DNA of 64,000 nt from Geovibrio thiophilus (GCF_004087915.1 NZ_CP035108.1:1488001-1552000), one strand, 5' to 3'. Positions 8,260 to 17,100 are shown, counted from the stretch's first letter. Numbers and translations: made by a program. Notes: generated by a model from the letters alone, not told the origin.

Positions 8260-8671
8260 TTATCTGCTCAAGAGCGGAAAGGAGCTTTTTGGCGTCAAAC
8301 AGAAATCTGCCTGCCGCACTGTATATGTAATCTGCGTTTTTTGAATTGTATGTATGAGCGGAAAGGTTTCTGGCTTCGGCATATGAAAACCATGGAAGCG
8401 GGTCTGCGATCAGATTTTCTCTGGCAACCATTCTGAAAATGTCTTTTTTGGTTCTGATGCTTTCAGCTTCATCCGGGCTGCGGTTTTCTTTGAACCATCT
8501 CTGAATAAATTTCCAGCAGAGCTCGTAGGTCACTTCAAAATTCTGGATGACCCCAGCTCTTGCAGCTTCAAGAATGTCCTCTCCCAGAATTTCCTTATTA
8601 TGCTCCACCGCATTTATTGCTCTCTCAAGAGCGTTCACAGAGTCTTTGAGAGGAGGTAAGTCCAGAATCAT
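8252..8671 (-). CDS. HEPN-domain protein (HepT/HI0074 type toxin)
   Basis: A 139-residue all-helical protein of the HI0074 (nucleotidyltransferase substrate-binding, TIGR01987) family. It carries a perfect HEPN RNase motif R-x4-H-x-Y at Arg101, His106 and Tyr108 (RNLSAHTY). HepT proteins with this motif cleave RNA and are silenced by tyrosine AMPylation by MntA, and the matching MntA gene follows in overlap. The gene starts only 9 bases after the sigma-factor stop codon, so the pair may ride on stress-induced transcripts. Confidence 0.85.
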   Translation of the reverse strand: MILDLPPLKDSVNALERAINAVEHNKEILGEDILEAARAGVIQNFEVTYELCWKFIQRWFKENRSPDEAESIRTKKDIFRMVARENLIADPLPWFSYAEARNLSAHTYNSKNADYIYSAAGRFLFDAKKLLSALEQIND

Positions 8672-8680
8672 CAGCCCGCT

Positions 8681-9619
8681 TTAGTTCAGAAAATCATGCA
8701 GCTTTTTGCGCATGGCTTTCTTTCTGAGCTTGGCAAGTGCTCTGGCTTCAAGCTGGCGCACACGCTCGCGGCTTATTTTCAGCATGTCGCCAATCTCTTC
8801 CAGAGTTTTCGGCGCATCACCTTCTATGCCGAAGCGCAGTTCGATTATCTTTGCCTCGCGCTCGGTGAGTTCGTCTATAATATCTCCCAAAGACTGTTTC
8901 AGAGTCTTTGAAATAATATCGTCTTCAATGCTTTTTGAGCCGGAGTCCAGTAGGTCTATGAACGAGCGGTCTTCACCGTCCTTGATGGGGGCTTCAAGGG
9001 AGAGATAGTTTCTGGAAACACGGAGAACGTTTTCTATGTCCGGCTCTTCCATACCGAGATATTCGGCAAGCTCACTGTTTGTCGCCTCACGTCCCAGCTG
9101 CTTGCTGAGCTTTTCTATGGCTCCGTTTATCTTGTAGAGTATGCCCGCCTGTTTGATGGGCAGCTTAACCGTGCCGGACTGCTCAGCCAGAGCCTGAATA
9201 ATAGCCTGACGTATCCACCATACGGCGTAAGATATAAACTTGACCCCTTTGGTATGGTCGAAGCGCTTGGCGGCTTCCACAAGCCCCAGATTACCCTGAT
9301 TTATAAGGTCGGAAATGGGCAGACCCGTGTTTCTGTAGCGGTTTGCTATGGAAACAACGAATTTGAGGTTTGAGAGTATAAGAGTATTGAGAGCTTCCGT
9401 GTCGCCCTTCTGTATTCTTTCCCCGATTTCAAACTCCTGATCTTTTGTCATCGGCTTATATCTGCTGATGCCGTTGAGATAGTGCTTCAGCGTGTTTTCG
9501 CTCACAGGAGGCGGGGCATCTGTTTGAATTACTTCCTCAACCTCTGCGGATTCAGCAGTGCTTTCCGTTTCGTCGGTCTCTTCCTGCTCTTCCTGAAGGT
9601 CGTCAAGTTCATGATCCAT
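8681..9619 (-). CDS. RNA polymerase sigma factor, group 2 sigma-70 (RpoS/RpoD-like)
   Basis: A 312-residue sigma-70 lacking region 1.1, with an acidic N-terminus (runs of Glu/Asp to about residue 30). Region 1.2 begins LKHYLNGISRYKPMT. Region 2 contains LIQ-like DLINQGNLGLVEAAKRFD and the -10-reading YAVWWIRQAI. Region 3 runs to SLEAPIKDGEDRSF, and region 4.2 has the helix-turn-helix LEEIGDMLKISRERVRQLE. It lacks the RpoH box (QRKLFFNLR), so an RpoS-like or alternative vegetative role is more likely than RpoH. It follows clpB on the same strand, with a terminator between them. Confidence 0.85.
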   Translation of the reverse strand: MDHELDDLQEEQEETDETESTAESAEVEEVIQTDAPPPVSENTLKHYLNGISRYKPMTKDQEFEIGERIQKGDTEALNTLILSNLKFVVSIANRYRNTGLPISDLINQGNLGLVEAAKRFDHTKGVKFISYAVWWIRQAIIQALAEQSGTVKLPIKQAGILYKINGAIEKLSKQLGREATNSELAEYLGMEEPDIENVLRVSRNYLSLEAPIKDGEDRSFIDLLDSGSKSIEDDIISKTLKQSLGDIIDELTEREAKIIELRFGIEGDAPKTLEEIGDMLKISRERVRQLEARALAKLRKKAMRKKLHDFLN

Positions 9620-9726
9620 TTTCAGCCTTTAACCCTTATAGTTCCGAAAGTATATCAAATATATCACATTTTGGAACAAAAATCATTTCTATATATCGTT
9701 TATCCGCAACTGATTTTTAACTAATA

Positions 9727-9754
9727 TAAAAAAGGCGGGGGTGTCGCCCCGCCC
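9727..9754 (-). terminator. Terminator of clpB (minus strand)
   Basis: GGCGGGG pairs with CCCCGCC around a short loop. On the minus strand it follows the clpB stop by a few bases and is followed by seven T residues. The plus-strand side also carries six T residues, so it could act in both directions. Readthrough would feed the sigma gene. Confidence 0.9.
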
Positions 9755-9759
9755 TTTTT

Positions 9760-12366
9760 TCAGGAGGTTGTACTGAAGTTCATGCCGTTTTGACCGTAGG
9801 TCAGCTTTATCTTCTGCTCTGCTTTTATGTCGCCTTTGATCAGTGCTTCCGCCAGCTTGTTTTCCACGAGCTTTCTTATGGTCCGCTTCATGGGTCTTGC
9901 GCCGAAAGCAGGGTCGAAACCCGCTTTTACTATTTCTGTAATGACAGAATCATCCCACACAAGTTCAACAGAATTTTCACGCATCCTCGCGGCAAAGTCT
10001 CTCATTAGCATTTCCGCAATATTATGAAGATGTTCCTTATCCAGCGGGTGGAAGACTATTATATCATCCAGCCTGTTGAGGAACTCCGGCTTGAAGAAGG
10101 ATGAGAGCCTGTTCATTACGACATTATCGATGAACATGTATTTCTGCTCCGTTGAGCCTTCTTTAGTGAACTCTTCCTGTATCTCCTGTGAGGCTATGTT
10201 TGATGTCATTATCACCACACTGTTTTTAAAGCTTACTGTCCTGCCTTTGGAATCGGTAAGCCTGCCGTCGTCCAGCATCTGAAGCAGGATATTGAATACA
10301 TCCGGATGCGCCTTCTCTATCTCGTCCATGAGTATGACGGAGTAAGGCTTGCGGCGCACTCTTTCTGTCAGCTGTCCGCCTTCGTCGTAGCCCACATATC
10401 CGGGAGGCGCTCCGATCAGCTTTGCCACCGCGTGCTTTTCCATGTATTCACTCATGTCTATGCGTGTGAGCGCGTCTTCGGAGTCAAACATAAACTCGGC
10501 AAGCGCTTTCGCCAGCTCTGTTTTACCCACACCTGTGGGTCCTAAGAATATAAACGAGCCTATGGGTCTGTTAGGATCGCCGAGACCCGCCCTGTTTCTG
10601 CGGACTGCTTCGCTTACCGCTCTGATTGCTCTGTCCTGTCCTATTACTCTTTTATGGAGGTAAGCTTCCATATTGATCAGTTTGTCCGCTTCTTCCTGCA
10701 TGAGTTTGGTCACAGGTATACCTGTCCATTTGGAGACGATGGCGGCTATGTCCTCTTCGTCCACCTCTTCCTTGAGCATCCTTTTGCCGCTCTGGATTTC
10801 GGTGAGCTCAGAGTTTGCTTTCTCCAGCTCCTTATCAAGCTGAACAAGCCTGCTGTATTTTATCTCAGAGGCGAGGGCAAAGTTGCCTTCACGCTCCGCC
10901 TTCTGCATCAGGTGTTTTTCTTCCTCTATCTTTTCCTTTATCTCTCTGGATTTTTTTATAAGCTCTTTTTCATTGCTCCAGTGTGCCCTGAGCCCGTCCG
11001 CCTCTGCTTTGATGTTGGCAAGCTCTTCTTCAAGCTTAACGAGACGGTTTTTGCTTACGTTGTCAGATTCACGCTTGAGCGCCTGTTTCTCTATCTCAAG
11101 CTGGGTTATCCTGCGTTCCGTTTCATCAAGCTCAGTGGGGAGGCTGTCTATCTCCATTCTCAGTTTCGCCGTGGCTTCGTCAATAAGGTCTATTGCCTTG
11201 TCCGGCATGAAGCGGTCACTGATATATTTTTTAGCCAGATGCGCCGCTGCCACAAGGGCGGAATCCTTTATGCGCACACCGTGGTGAACCTCATATTTCT
11301 CTTTAAGTCCCCGGAGGATCGATACAGTGTCCTCAACGCTCGGCTCCTTCACCATTACCGGTTGGAAGCGCCTTTCAAGTGCGGCGTCTTTTTCTATATG
11401 TTTTTTATACTCATCAAGGGTTGTTGCGCCTATACAGTGCAGATCGCCTCTTGCCAGCGCCGGTTTAAGGAGGTTAGCCGCGTCCATCGCTCCTTCCGCA
11501 GCTCCGGCGCCCACGAGTGTGTGCATTTCGTCTATGAAGAGGATTATCTCGCCTTCCTTCTCCTTTATCTGGGTAAGGATAGCCTTAAGCCTTTCTTCAA
11601 ACTCGCCTCTGAACTTGGTTCCGGCTATGAGAGCTCCCATGTCGAGGGAGGCGACAGTCTTGTCCTTCAGAGAATCCGGCACGTCGCCGTTGACTATTCT
11701 GTGAGCAAGACCTTCCGCAATTGCGGTTTTCCCCACGCCGGGCTCGCCTATGAGCACGGGGTTGTTCTTTGTCCTGCGGGAAAGCACATGGACAACACGC
11801 CTTATCTCCTCATCACGCCCGATTACGGGGTCAAGCTTGCCCTCTCTGGCGAGGCTTGTGAGGTTGATAGTGTATTTGTCTATGGCGTTCATTTTCCCTT
11901 CAGGGTTCTGGTCTGTGACCTTGGATGAACCTCTGATCTCTTTGATCGCTTTTTCCACCGCTTTTTTGTCAGTTCCGGTCTGTGAGAGCAGAGTGCGCAG
12001 TTTGTAGCCTGCGTTGTCTATTATCCCTAGGAGTATATGCTCGGTGGAGACATATTCGTCCCCAAAGTCTTTTATTATCTTAAATGCCTTTTCCAGCGCC
12101 TTGTTGCAGTCGGGCGAGAAATACTGCTGTCCCGCGCCGCTCACTGTGGGCAGAGTTCTGACTATCTCTTCCGTTCCGTTCTCAAGTGCGCTGACATTTG
12201 TTCCTGCCTTCTGGAGAAGGGGTTTCACAAGCCCGTCCTCCTGCTTAAGGAGTGCAAGGAGAAAATGCTCAGGCTCTATCTGCTGCTGGCTTTTTTCAGA
12301 GGCGAGAGCGAGTGCCTGTTCTGCCGCCTCCTGCGCTTTTATCGTCATTTTATTGAAGTTAATCAT
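9760..12366 (-). CDS. clpB: ATP-dependent disaggregase ClpB
   Basis: An 868-residue Hsp100 with the full ClpB layout. The N domain opens [19 protein letters not shown]1 has Walker [17 protein letters not shown] long coiled-coil middle domain spans about residues 400-520, and NBD2 has Walker [17 protein letters not shown] and Walker [11 protein letters not shown]. With DnaK/DnaJ it extracts and refolds aggregated proteins. A perfect AAGGAGG lies 8 bases before the ATG. It lies downstream of hspR in the same orientation, an arrangement seen in HspR-controlled chaperone clusters. Confidence 0.98.
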   Translation of the reverse strand: MINFNKMTIKAQEAAEQALALASEKSQQQIEPEHFLLALLKQEDGLVKPLLQKAGTNVSALENGTEEIVRTLPTVSGAGQQYFSPDCNKALEKAFKIIKDFGDEYVSTEHILLGIIDNAGYKLRTLLSQTGTDKKAVEKAIKEIRGSSKVTDQNPEGKMNAIDKYTINLTSLAREGKLDPVIGRDEEIRRVVHVLSRRTKNNPVLIGEPGVGKTAIAEGLAHRIVNGDVPDSLKDKTVASLDMGALIAGTKFRGEFEERLKAILTQIKEKEGEIILFIDEMHTLVGAGAAEGAMDAANLLKPALARGDLHCIGATTLDEYKKHIEKDAALERRFQPVMVKEPSVEDTVSILRGLKEKYEVHHGVRIKDSALVAAAHLAKKYISDRFMPDKAIDLIDEATAKLRMEIDSLPTELDETERRITQLEIEKQALKRESDNVSKNRLVKLEEELANIKAEADGLRAHWSNEKELIKKSREIKEKIEEEKHLMQKAEREGNFALASEIKYSRLVQLDKELEKANSELTEIQSGKRMLKEEVDEEDIAAIVSKWTGIPVTKLMQEEADKLINMEAYLHKRVIGQDRAIRAVSEAVRRNRAGLGDPNRPIGSFIFLGPTGVGKTELAKALAEFMFDSEDALTRIDMSEYMEKHAVAKLIGAPPGYVGYDEGGQLTERVRRKPYSVILMDEIEKAHPDVFNILLQMLDDGRLTDSKGRTVSFKNSVVIMTSNIASQEIQEEFTKEGSTEQKYMFIDNVVMNRLSSFFKPEFLNRLDDIIVFHPLDKEHLHNIAEMLMRDFAARMRENSVELVWDDSVITEIVKAGFDPAFGARPMKRTIRKLVENKLAEALIKGDIKAEQKIKLTYGQNGMNFSTTS

Positions 12367-12409
12367 TGTGCTTTACCTCCTTCTGAGGCTTATGCCTTGA
12401 TTTAATAAT

Positions 12410-12548
12410 CAGAAAAACTACATCCAGTGTTTTTCTGATACACGCTTGTGCCTTGATAAACAAAGCTTTTCAGTAAGCTCGGTACAGAAATCGCCGAAAT
12501 CAAAATGGCGGTTTTGCTTCGCACGGCGCAGTCCCATCCTTGGGACTG
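12410..12548 (-). repeat. Dispersed modular hairpin repeat, single copy between hspR and clpB
   Basis: Read on the minus strand, a hairpin CAGTCCCA-AGGA-TGGGACTG (12529-12548) leads into the linker CGCCGTGCGAAGC. A diverged middle follows, then ACAAGCGTGTAT and a 9-bp hairpin CAGAAAAAC/GTTTTTCTG with loop ACTGGATGTA (12410-12437). The same linkers recur near 15.7, 40.1 and 63.2 kb with different but still self-complementary stems. It occupies most of the gap between hspR and clpB. Confidence 0.8.
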
Positions 12549-12564
12549 TAAACAACAAAAAGTA

Positions 12565-12945
12565 CTACCCTTTCTCTATGCGTACTTTTATAATTTCTTT
12601 AGGCGGGGAGGGGACAAGCGCTTTTTCCGCTTCTTTTGCCTTCATTTCCTCACCCAGACGCTGGCGGATATATTCCTTCATCCCGTCAAGCTGGGCGTGG
12701 AGCGTTTCTATCTGCTCACGCATATTCAATATTATCTCTACTCCCGCAAGGTTCACTCCCATGTCTTTTGAGAGGGTCATTATAAATTTCAGCCTCTCAA
12801 TATCCTCATCGGAGTAAAGTCTTGTGTTGCCCACCGTGCGTGAAGGGGTCACAAGTCCCATGCGTTCATACTGGCGCAGTGTCTGCGGGTGAAGCTCCAG
12901 CATTTCCGATACTATGCTTATTACATACAGAGGTTTGTTAGCCAT
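12565..12945 (-). CDS. hspR: Heat-shock repressor HspR (MerR family)
   Basis: The start is at ATG 12945 after AAGGA; an upstream in-frame extension to 13023 runs into a repeat and is unlikely. The 126 residues open with the HspR signature PLYVISIVSEMLELHPQTLR, then QYERMGLVTPSRT. This is a MerR winged-helix domain followed by a coiled coil and a lysine/glutamate-rich tail. HspR binds HAIR operators (CTTGAGT-N7-ACTCAAG) with DnaK as co-repressor. A HAIR-like site is visible upstream of hsp20. Neighbours dnaJ and clpB are classical HspR targets. Confidence 0.95.
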   Translation of the reverse strand: MANKPLYVISIVSEMLELHPQTLRQYERMGLVTPSRTVGNTRLYSDEDIERLKFIMTLSKDMGVNLAGVEIILNMREQIETLHAQLDGMKEYIRQRLGEEMKAKEAEKALVPSPPKEIIKVRIEKG

Positions 12946-12970
12946 GTTATTTTCCTTGTTTTCATTTTGA

Positions 12971-13042
12971 ATCCCCCTCTGGCTCCTTTTTACAAAAGTG
13001 GATGAAAACTCCCTCCTTTTCAAAGGAGGGCAGGGGAGGATT
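12971..13042. repeat. CCCTCC palindromic repeat upstream of hspR
   Basis: A nearly perfect palindrome, CCCTCCTTT-TC-AAAGGAGGG (13011-13030), is flanked by polypurine/polypyrimidine tracts. It resembles the common interspersed repeat of the form CTCCTTTnnAAAGGAGGGCAGGGG seen in many bacterial genomes. It lies between dnaJ and hspR and could act as a processing or partial termination site. Just after it, 13059-13080 contains a short TTCC-ACGGA-GGAA hairpin on the minus strand that may be a relic of the modular hairpin family. Confidence 0.6.
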
Positions 13043-13082
13043 TATTTATATTCCTGTCGTGAACGGTTCCTTCCGTGGAAGC

Positions 13083-14192
13083 CTATATTTTTCCCTTCTT
13101 AAGCAATTCCTCGCGTACATTCGTAGCATATTTTTTCATCATTTCTCTGAGGGTTTCCCTGTCGGCTTCGTAAGCGACGGCAGGGATTTTTACGTTCATC
13201 ACCAGATATAAGTCGCCTGTTCCGCCGCCTTTGAGCATAGGAACGCCTTTTCCTTTAAGCCTGAATTTCTGTCCGGGCTGTGTGCCTGCGGGGATGTTCA
13301 GTGTCACGGCTCCGTAAGGAGTGGGAGCTTCGATTTTTTCGCCCAGCGCCGCCTCAAACATATCCATTTCCACATCAACATAAAGGTTGTCACCCTCACG
13401 CCTGTAGACCGGATGATCCTGCACATTGGTAACTATATACAGGTCGCCGGACGCGCCGCCGTTAAGCCCTGCGTTTCCTTTCCCCGGCACACGTATCTTG
13501 GAATTTTTATCAACACCTTTCGGAATACGCACCTTGATGCGTTCCTTGCTTTCAACCTGTCCTCTGCCGTGGCAAGTGCCGCATTGCTTCACTGTTACCT
13601 GCCCTGAGCCGCCGCAGCTTGAACACACGCTGCTGACGAAGAAGCCGCCCTTATTACGGGAGGTTTGCCCTGTGCCGCCGCAGGTAGGGCATGCTTTCTT
13701 TTCGCCGCCTTTGCCGCCGCATTCCGAACAGGTTACAGAGTGGCTGACGTTCAGTTCGTATTCGTTGCCGTTTATTACATCATAAAAGGGCACACGCAAA
13801 TTGTAGTAGAGGTCGTCTCCGCGCATTACCCTGTTTCTGTTTGCGGAAGCACGCCTGTTGCCGCCGCCGAAAATATCGCCGAAAATGTCGTCAAAGTCGA
13901 AACCGCCGCCGAAGGTGTTTCTTATGTCCTCAAAGTTCGCGCCGGAGAAGTCATACCCCTGACCGCCGGATACAAAGGCATCGTGCCCTACCGAGTCATA
14001 CTGCCTGCGTTTCTCTTCATTGCTGAGAACACCGTATGCTTCTGAGATTTTTTTAAATCTGTCCTCTGCGGTCTTATCTCCCGGATTAACGTCCGGATGA
14101 TATTTGCGGGCAAGCTTTCTGTATGCCTTCTTTATTTCATCGGCACCGGCGCCGCGCTGGACGCCCAGCTCCTCATAGTAGTCCTTAGCCAT
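13083..14192 (-). CDS. dnaJ: Chaperone protein DnaJ
   Basis: A 369-residue type I DnaJ. It has a J domain with the HPD motif (YHPDVNPGDK), a Gly/Phe region (GGGFDFDDIFGDIFGG) and a zinc-binding domain with four repeats, CSECGGKG, CPTCGGTG, CSSCGGSG and CGTCHGRG. The C-terminal substrate-binding domains are complete. It stimulates DnaK ATPase and delivers clients. It lies 29 bases downstream of hsp20 on the same strand and precedes hspR. No dnaK is present in this window. Confidence 0.97.
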   Translation of the reverse strand: MAKDYYEELGVQRGAGADEIKKAYRKLARKYHPDVNPGDKTAEDRFKKISEAYGVLSNEEKRRQYDSVGHDAFVSGGQGYDFSGANFEDIRNTFGGGFDFDDIFGDIFGGGNRRASANRNRVMRGDDLYYNLRVPFYDVINGNEYELNVSHSVTCSECGGKGGEKKACPTCGGTGQTSRNKGGFFVSSVCSSCGGSGQVTVKQCGTCHGRGQVESKERIKVRIPKGVDKNSKIRVPGKGNAGLNGGASGDLYIVTNVQDHPVYRREGDNLYVDVEMDMFEAALGEKIEAPTPYGAVTLNIPAGTQPGQKFRLKGKGVPMLKGGGTGDLYLVMNVKIPAVAYEADRETLREMMKKYATNVREELLKKGKI

Positions 14193-14221
14193 TTTTCACC
14201 TTCGTTATTGTTTAAGCGGCG

Positions 14222-14659
14222 TTACTCTGTCTCAACCTTTATCACCGTTGGCTTAATCTCCGCACGTTTTTTAAGGGCGATTTTGAGAACTCCGTCTTTC
14301 AGATTAGCTTTTATCGAGTTCATATCTATAGTGTTCGGCACGGCGAACGAGCGCTGAAACTTGCCGTAGGCCCGTTCAAGCCTGTAATAATTGTCGGATT
14401 CCCTGTCCAGAGGATATTTTTTTTCACCCTTAAGAGTAAGCACTCCCTCGGATACCTGAATATCCATGTCGTTTTCGTCTATCCCGGGCAGTTCGGAAAC
14501 GACAACAATCTCATCCTCCGTTTCGTAGATGTCCACAGGGGGCATCCATTCGCCGTATGAGGGCGCGTTCTGCTTGTCGAAGGAGTCGTTGAACATCTTG
14601 TTGATTCTGTCGTGCATCGCCATAAGATCCTTAAGCGGATCCCATCTTACAATTGCCAT
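14222..14659 (-). CDS. Small heat-shock protein Hsp20
   Basis: A 145-residue alpha-crystallin-type chaperone. The N-terminus is MAIVRWDPLKDLMAMHDRINKMF. The alpha-crystallin domain runs from about residue 38 (MPPVDIYETEDEIVVVSELPG) to a conserved A-x-LKDGVLKIALKK. The C-terminal tail IKPTVIKVE supplies the IxI-like oligomerisation motif. It holds unfolding proteins for the DnaJ/ClpB machinery encoded next to it. GGAGG precedes the ATG, and a well-formed sigma-70 promoter with an HspR-type operator lies upstream. Confidence 0.95.
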   Translation of the reverse strand: MAIVRWDPLKDLMAMHDRINKMFNDSFDKQNAPSYGEWMPPVDIYETEDEIVVVSELPGIDENDMDIQVSEGVLTLKGEKKYPLDRESDNYYRLERAYGKFQRSFAVPNTIDMNSIKANLKDGVLKIALKKRAEIKPTVIKVETE

Positions 14660-14693
14660 AGAAAACCTCCGTAGAAAATTTTATCTGATTTAA

Positions 14694-14723
14694 TTAATAA
14701 TATTTGAGCCAGTTCGTGTCAAG
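14694..14723 (-). promoter_or_regulatory. hsp20 promoter with HAIR-like HspR operator
   Basis: On the minus strand, -35 TTGACA (14717-14722) and -10 TATTAA (14694-14699) have a 17-base spacer. Overlapping the -35, CTTGACA-N7-GCTCAAA (14703-14723) fits the HspR operator CTTGAGT-N7-ACTCAAG in spacing and in the TTGA-N11-TCAA core. Repression by the HspR encoded downstream would be direct autoregulation of the cluster. Confidence 0.65.
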
Positions 14724-14830
14724 TGTTTTGATACGGATTTTATTATGGAACAAAAACGGGTGGAGGCTGTCTTATGTATCAAAGTGTTTTGGGCACTTGA
14801 TTTAATAAGGAATTGACTATAATTATAAAA

Positions 14831-15691
14831 ATGAACTCAAGACTCGCATGGTTTTTGCTGATTTCGGCTGTGCTCCACCTTATGCTTTTCATGTTTATCA
14901 AGCTTGATGAACCGGAGAAGAAGGAGAGACCGATCAGCGTGGAAATAATAGAGAAAGAAAAAGAGACTCCGCCGCCTCCGCAGGTGAGGCAGACGCCTCC
15001 TCCCCCTGTGCCCCGTCCGCAGCCTCAGCCTGAAACACAGCCGGAAAAAGAGATAGTGAAGGTGACGCCGGAGGATCGGGCTCCGGCGAAATCCGCGGAG
15101 AAGCAGCAGGCTGGTTCCCCAAAAGATCAACAGCGGAGAAATGAACAGCCGGGCAGACAGCAGCCCGCTCCCGCACCCAGAGATCAGGTCACACGCAGAA
15201 CGGAGCCTGATCCATTGACAAAACCCGAGCTTCCTAAAATGGATTTTCCGCAGAGGGACAGTATTCAGGGGCTTGACCGAAAGACAATAGACAGGATTCT
15301 GAACCCGAAGGACATCATAAACAGAACAGCGGAAAGCGGCGGTGACAGGGAAGGGGAAGACACCGTTTCCATGCAGGAGGTCAAAACCCGCTATACGTCA
15401 TATTTTTATAAATTCCGCCGCCAGCTTTATCAGACATGGAGCTACCCTTACTCCGCCGCAATGCGGGGGGAACAGGGGACTGTGCGTATCAAGTTTGCCA
15501 TACATAAGGATGGGCGTATAACCGATGTTCAGGTGGTAAAAAGCAGCGGATACCCGGATCTTGATAATGAGGCTGTGCGTGCCCTGCGCAACATGGGCGG
15601 CGTTCCTCTGCCCGATACCTACGACCTTCAGGTGCTCCGTGTCGACGGTTATTTCATATATTATCTCAGCGGGGCAATCGATATTTATTAG
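14831..15691 (+). CDS. TonB-like energy transducer
   Basis: The start is uncertain. ATG 14831 gives a classic short N-tail plus one membrane helix (RLAWFLLISAVLHLMLFMFI); TTG 14813 is the alternative, but AAGGA is too close to it. After the helix comes a proline/glutamate/glutamine-rich periplasmic linker (about residues 40-140) and a C-terminal TonB domain (GTVRIKFAIHKDGRITDVQVVKSSGYPDLDNEAVRAL). It would carry proton-motive force from ExbB/ExbD to outer-membrane receptors, or act in a Tol-like system. No exbBD or receptor gene is nearby. A perfect TATAAT at 14818-14823 would give an almost leaderless transcript if the ATG at 14831 is used. Confidence 0.88.
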   Translation: MNSRLAWFLLISAVLHLMLFMFIKLDEPEKKERPISVEIIEKEKETPPPPQVRQTPPPPVPRPQPQPETQPEKEIVKVTPEDRAPAKSAEKQQAGSPKDQQRRNEQPGRQQPAPAPRDQVTRRTEPDPLTKPELPKMDFPQRDSIQGLDRKTIDRILNPKDIINRTAESGGDREGEDTVSMQEVKTRYTSYFYKFRRQLYQTWSYPYSAAMRGEQGTVRIKFAIHKDGRITDVQVVKSSGYPDLDNEAVRALRNMGGVPLPDTYDLQVLRVDGYFIYYLSGAIDIY

Positions 15692-15918
15692 GCTTCCATG
15701 GATGGAAGTCTCGCCGTGCGAAGCGAAGCCGCATTTACTGCGGCGCGAGCGTGTGCGCCTTTCCGACAGGATGTGCGGAAAGGCGGGCAGTCAAGATGTA
15801 ATTTATTAGGCTTCCATGGATGGAAGTCTCGTCGTGCGAAGCGAAGCCGCATTTACTGCGGCGCGAGCGTGTGCGCCTTTCCGACAGGATGTGCGGAAAG
15901 GCGGGCAGTCAAGATGTA
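15683..15918 (+). repeat. Two tandem 118-bp copies of the modular hairpin repeat after the tonB-like gene
   Basis: Period 118: the unit begins with ATTTATTAG, which in copy 1 is the last two codons plus stop of the tonB-like gene. Copy 1 holds hairpin CTTCC-ATGGAT-GGAAG (15693-15708), linker CGCCGTGCGAAGCGAA, hairpin GCCGCA-TTTAC-TGCGGC (15728-15744), linker GCGAGCGTGTGC and hairpin GCCTTTCCG/CGGAAAGGC with loop ACAGGATGTG (15757-15784). Copy 2 differs by single bases. This fills most of the 311-base gap before the next gene; the remaining about 85 bases hold the next gene's leader, with an inverted repeat GATGTAAT (15936) / ATTACATC (15973). Confidence 0.92.
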
Positions 15919-16002
15919 AAAATTGTTTCCGAGGCGATGTAATACTTGTTTAATCTTTTTTAAGATAATATCATTACATCAATCGAAATATATGGAGCTG
16001 AC

Positions 16003-17073
16003 ATGAGCAAACAGTGGGAACTTAAATGGATGGCATGGGAAGTAACCAGAAAATGCAACATGAATTGCGTTCACTGCCGTTCAAATTCAACAATAGAGTC
16101 TGCGGAGGGCAACCTCACGTTTGACAAATGCCAATCTCTCATGGATGAGATAGGCGAGCACGCCAAACCGGTTATAGTTATCTCCGGCGGCGAACCCCTT
16201 TTAAGAAAAGATGTTTTCGATATAGCCGCATACGGCACTGAAAAAGGTTTCCGTATGGCAATGGCGACAAACGGCATGCTTGTGGATGATGAAGTCTGTA
16301 AAAATATGAAGCAGTCCGGCATCCGCATAGTCTCCCTCAGCCTTGATGGAGCAACAAAAGATGTGCACGACAACTTCCGTGGTCAGGAAGGCGCATACGA
16401 AAGCGTGATGAACGCTGCGGAGTATTTCAGAAAGCATGAGATCAAGTTCATAGTTAACTCATCCTTCACTAAAAGGAATCAGAACCAGATAGAGGGCACA
16501 TACAAGCTTGCCAAGAAGATCGGCGCTACTGCGTGGTACATGTTCCTTATCGTTCCCACCGGAAGAGGGGAAGAGGTTATGAAGGAGCTTGTTTCCAAAG
16601 AGGATTACGAAGACCTCCTCAACTGGCACTACGACATGGAGCGTGAGGAGCAGGATATACTCGTCCGTCCCACATGCGCGCCTCAGTACTACCGCATATG
16701 GCATGAGCGCAGCAAGGCGGAAGGGCTTGATCCCGAACGCAGAAGCCTTTCCTTCGGCACAGGCGGCGGCAAAGGCTGTATAGCCGGACAGTCTATCTGT
16801 CTTCTCAACCACGAGGGGGATGTTTACCCTTGCTCATACTTCCCCATGGCTGCCGGAAATGTTTTCAAGCAGGGCTTCTGGGAGATATGGAACAACTCCG
16901 AGCTTTTCAGGGATATGCGCAGCTTCAAGGACTATGAAGGCAAATGCGGCGTCTGTAAATATCTGGGCGTATGCGGCGGATGCCGTGCCAGATCATACGC
17001 AGTCAGCGGATCATATATGGAAGAGGAACCTTTCTGCGATTATATTCCGACTAACTATAAACCCTGCGGCTGA
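16003..17073 (+). CDS. Radical SAM/SPASM enzyme, AhbD-like (heme b synthase)
   Basis: A 356-residue radical SAM protein with the cluster motif CNMNCVHC at the N-terminus and the SAM-binding GGEPLLR. A SPASM-type C-terminal domain follows ([28 protein letters not shown]). The opening AWEVTRKCN and the [10 protein letters not shown]...[10 protein letters not shown] pattern resemble AhbD, which decarboxylates Fe-coproporphyrin III to heme b in the siroheme-dependent pathway. Related heme-d1 or peptide-modifying SPASM enzymes are the alternatives. No other ahb gene is in the window. It is monocistronic, with a terminator after it. Confidence 0.75.
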   Translation: MSKQWELKWMAWEVTRKCNMNCVHCRSNSTIESAEGNLTFDKCQSLMDEIGEHAKPVIVISGGEPLLRKDVFDIAAYGTEKGFRMAMATNGMLVDDEVCKNMKQSGIRIVSLSLDGATKDVHDNFRGQEGAYESVMNAAEYFRKHEIKFIVNSSFTKRNQNQIEGTYKLAKKIGATAWYMFLIVPTGRGEEVMKELVSKEDYEDLLNWHYDMEREEQDILVRPTCAPQYYRIWHERSKAEGLDPERRSLSFGTGGGKGCIAGQSICLLNHEGDVYPCSYFPMAAGNVFKQGFWEIWNNSELFRDMRSFKDYEGKCGVCKYLGVCGGCRARSYAVSGSYMEEEPFCDYIPTNYKPCG

Positions 17074-17100
17074 TAATTATTAATAATAAGCAATAGACAA

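Noticed and set aside
8681-9619. Assignment as heat-shock sigma RpoH
   Set aside because: The RpoH box is missing and region 2/3 motifs resemble RpoS/RpoD, despite the heat-shock neighbourhood.
10654-11928. A 424-codon open frame on the plus strand
   Set aside because: It lies wholly antisense to clpB, whose product is unmistakable. The composition is a mirror of the clpB codons and no ribosome site or family motif is present.
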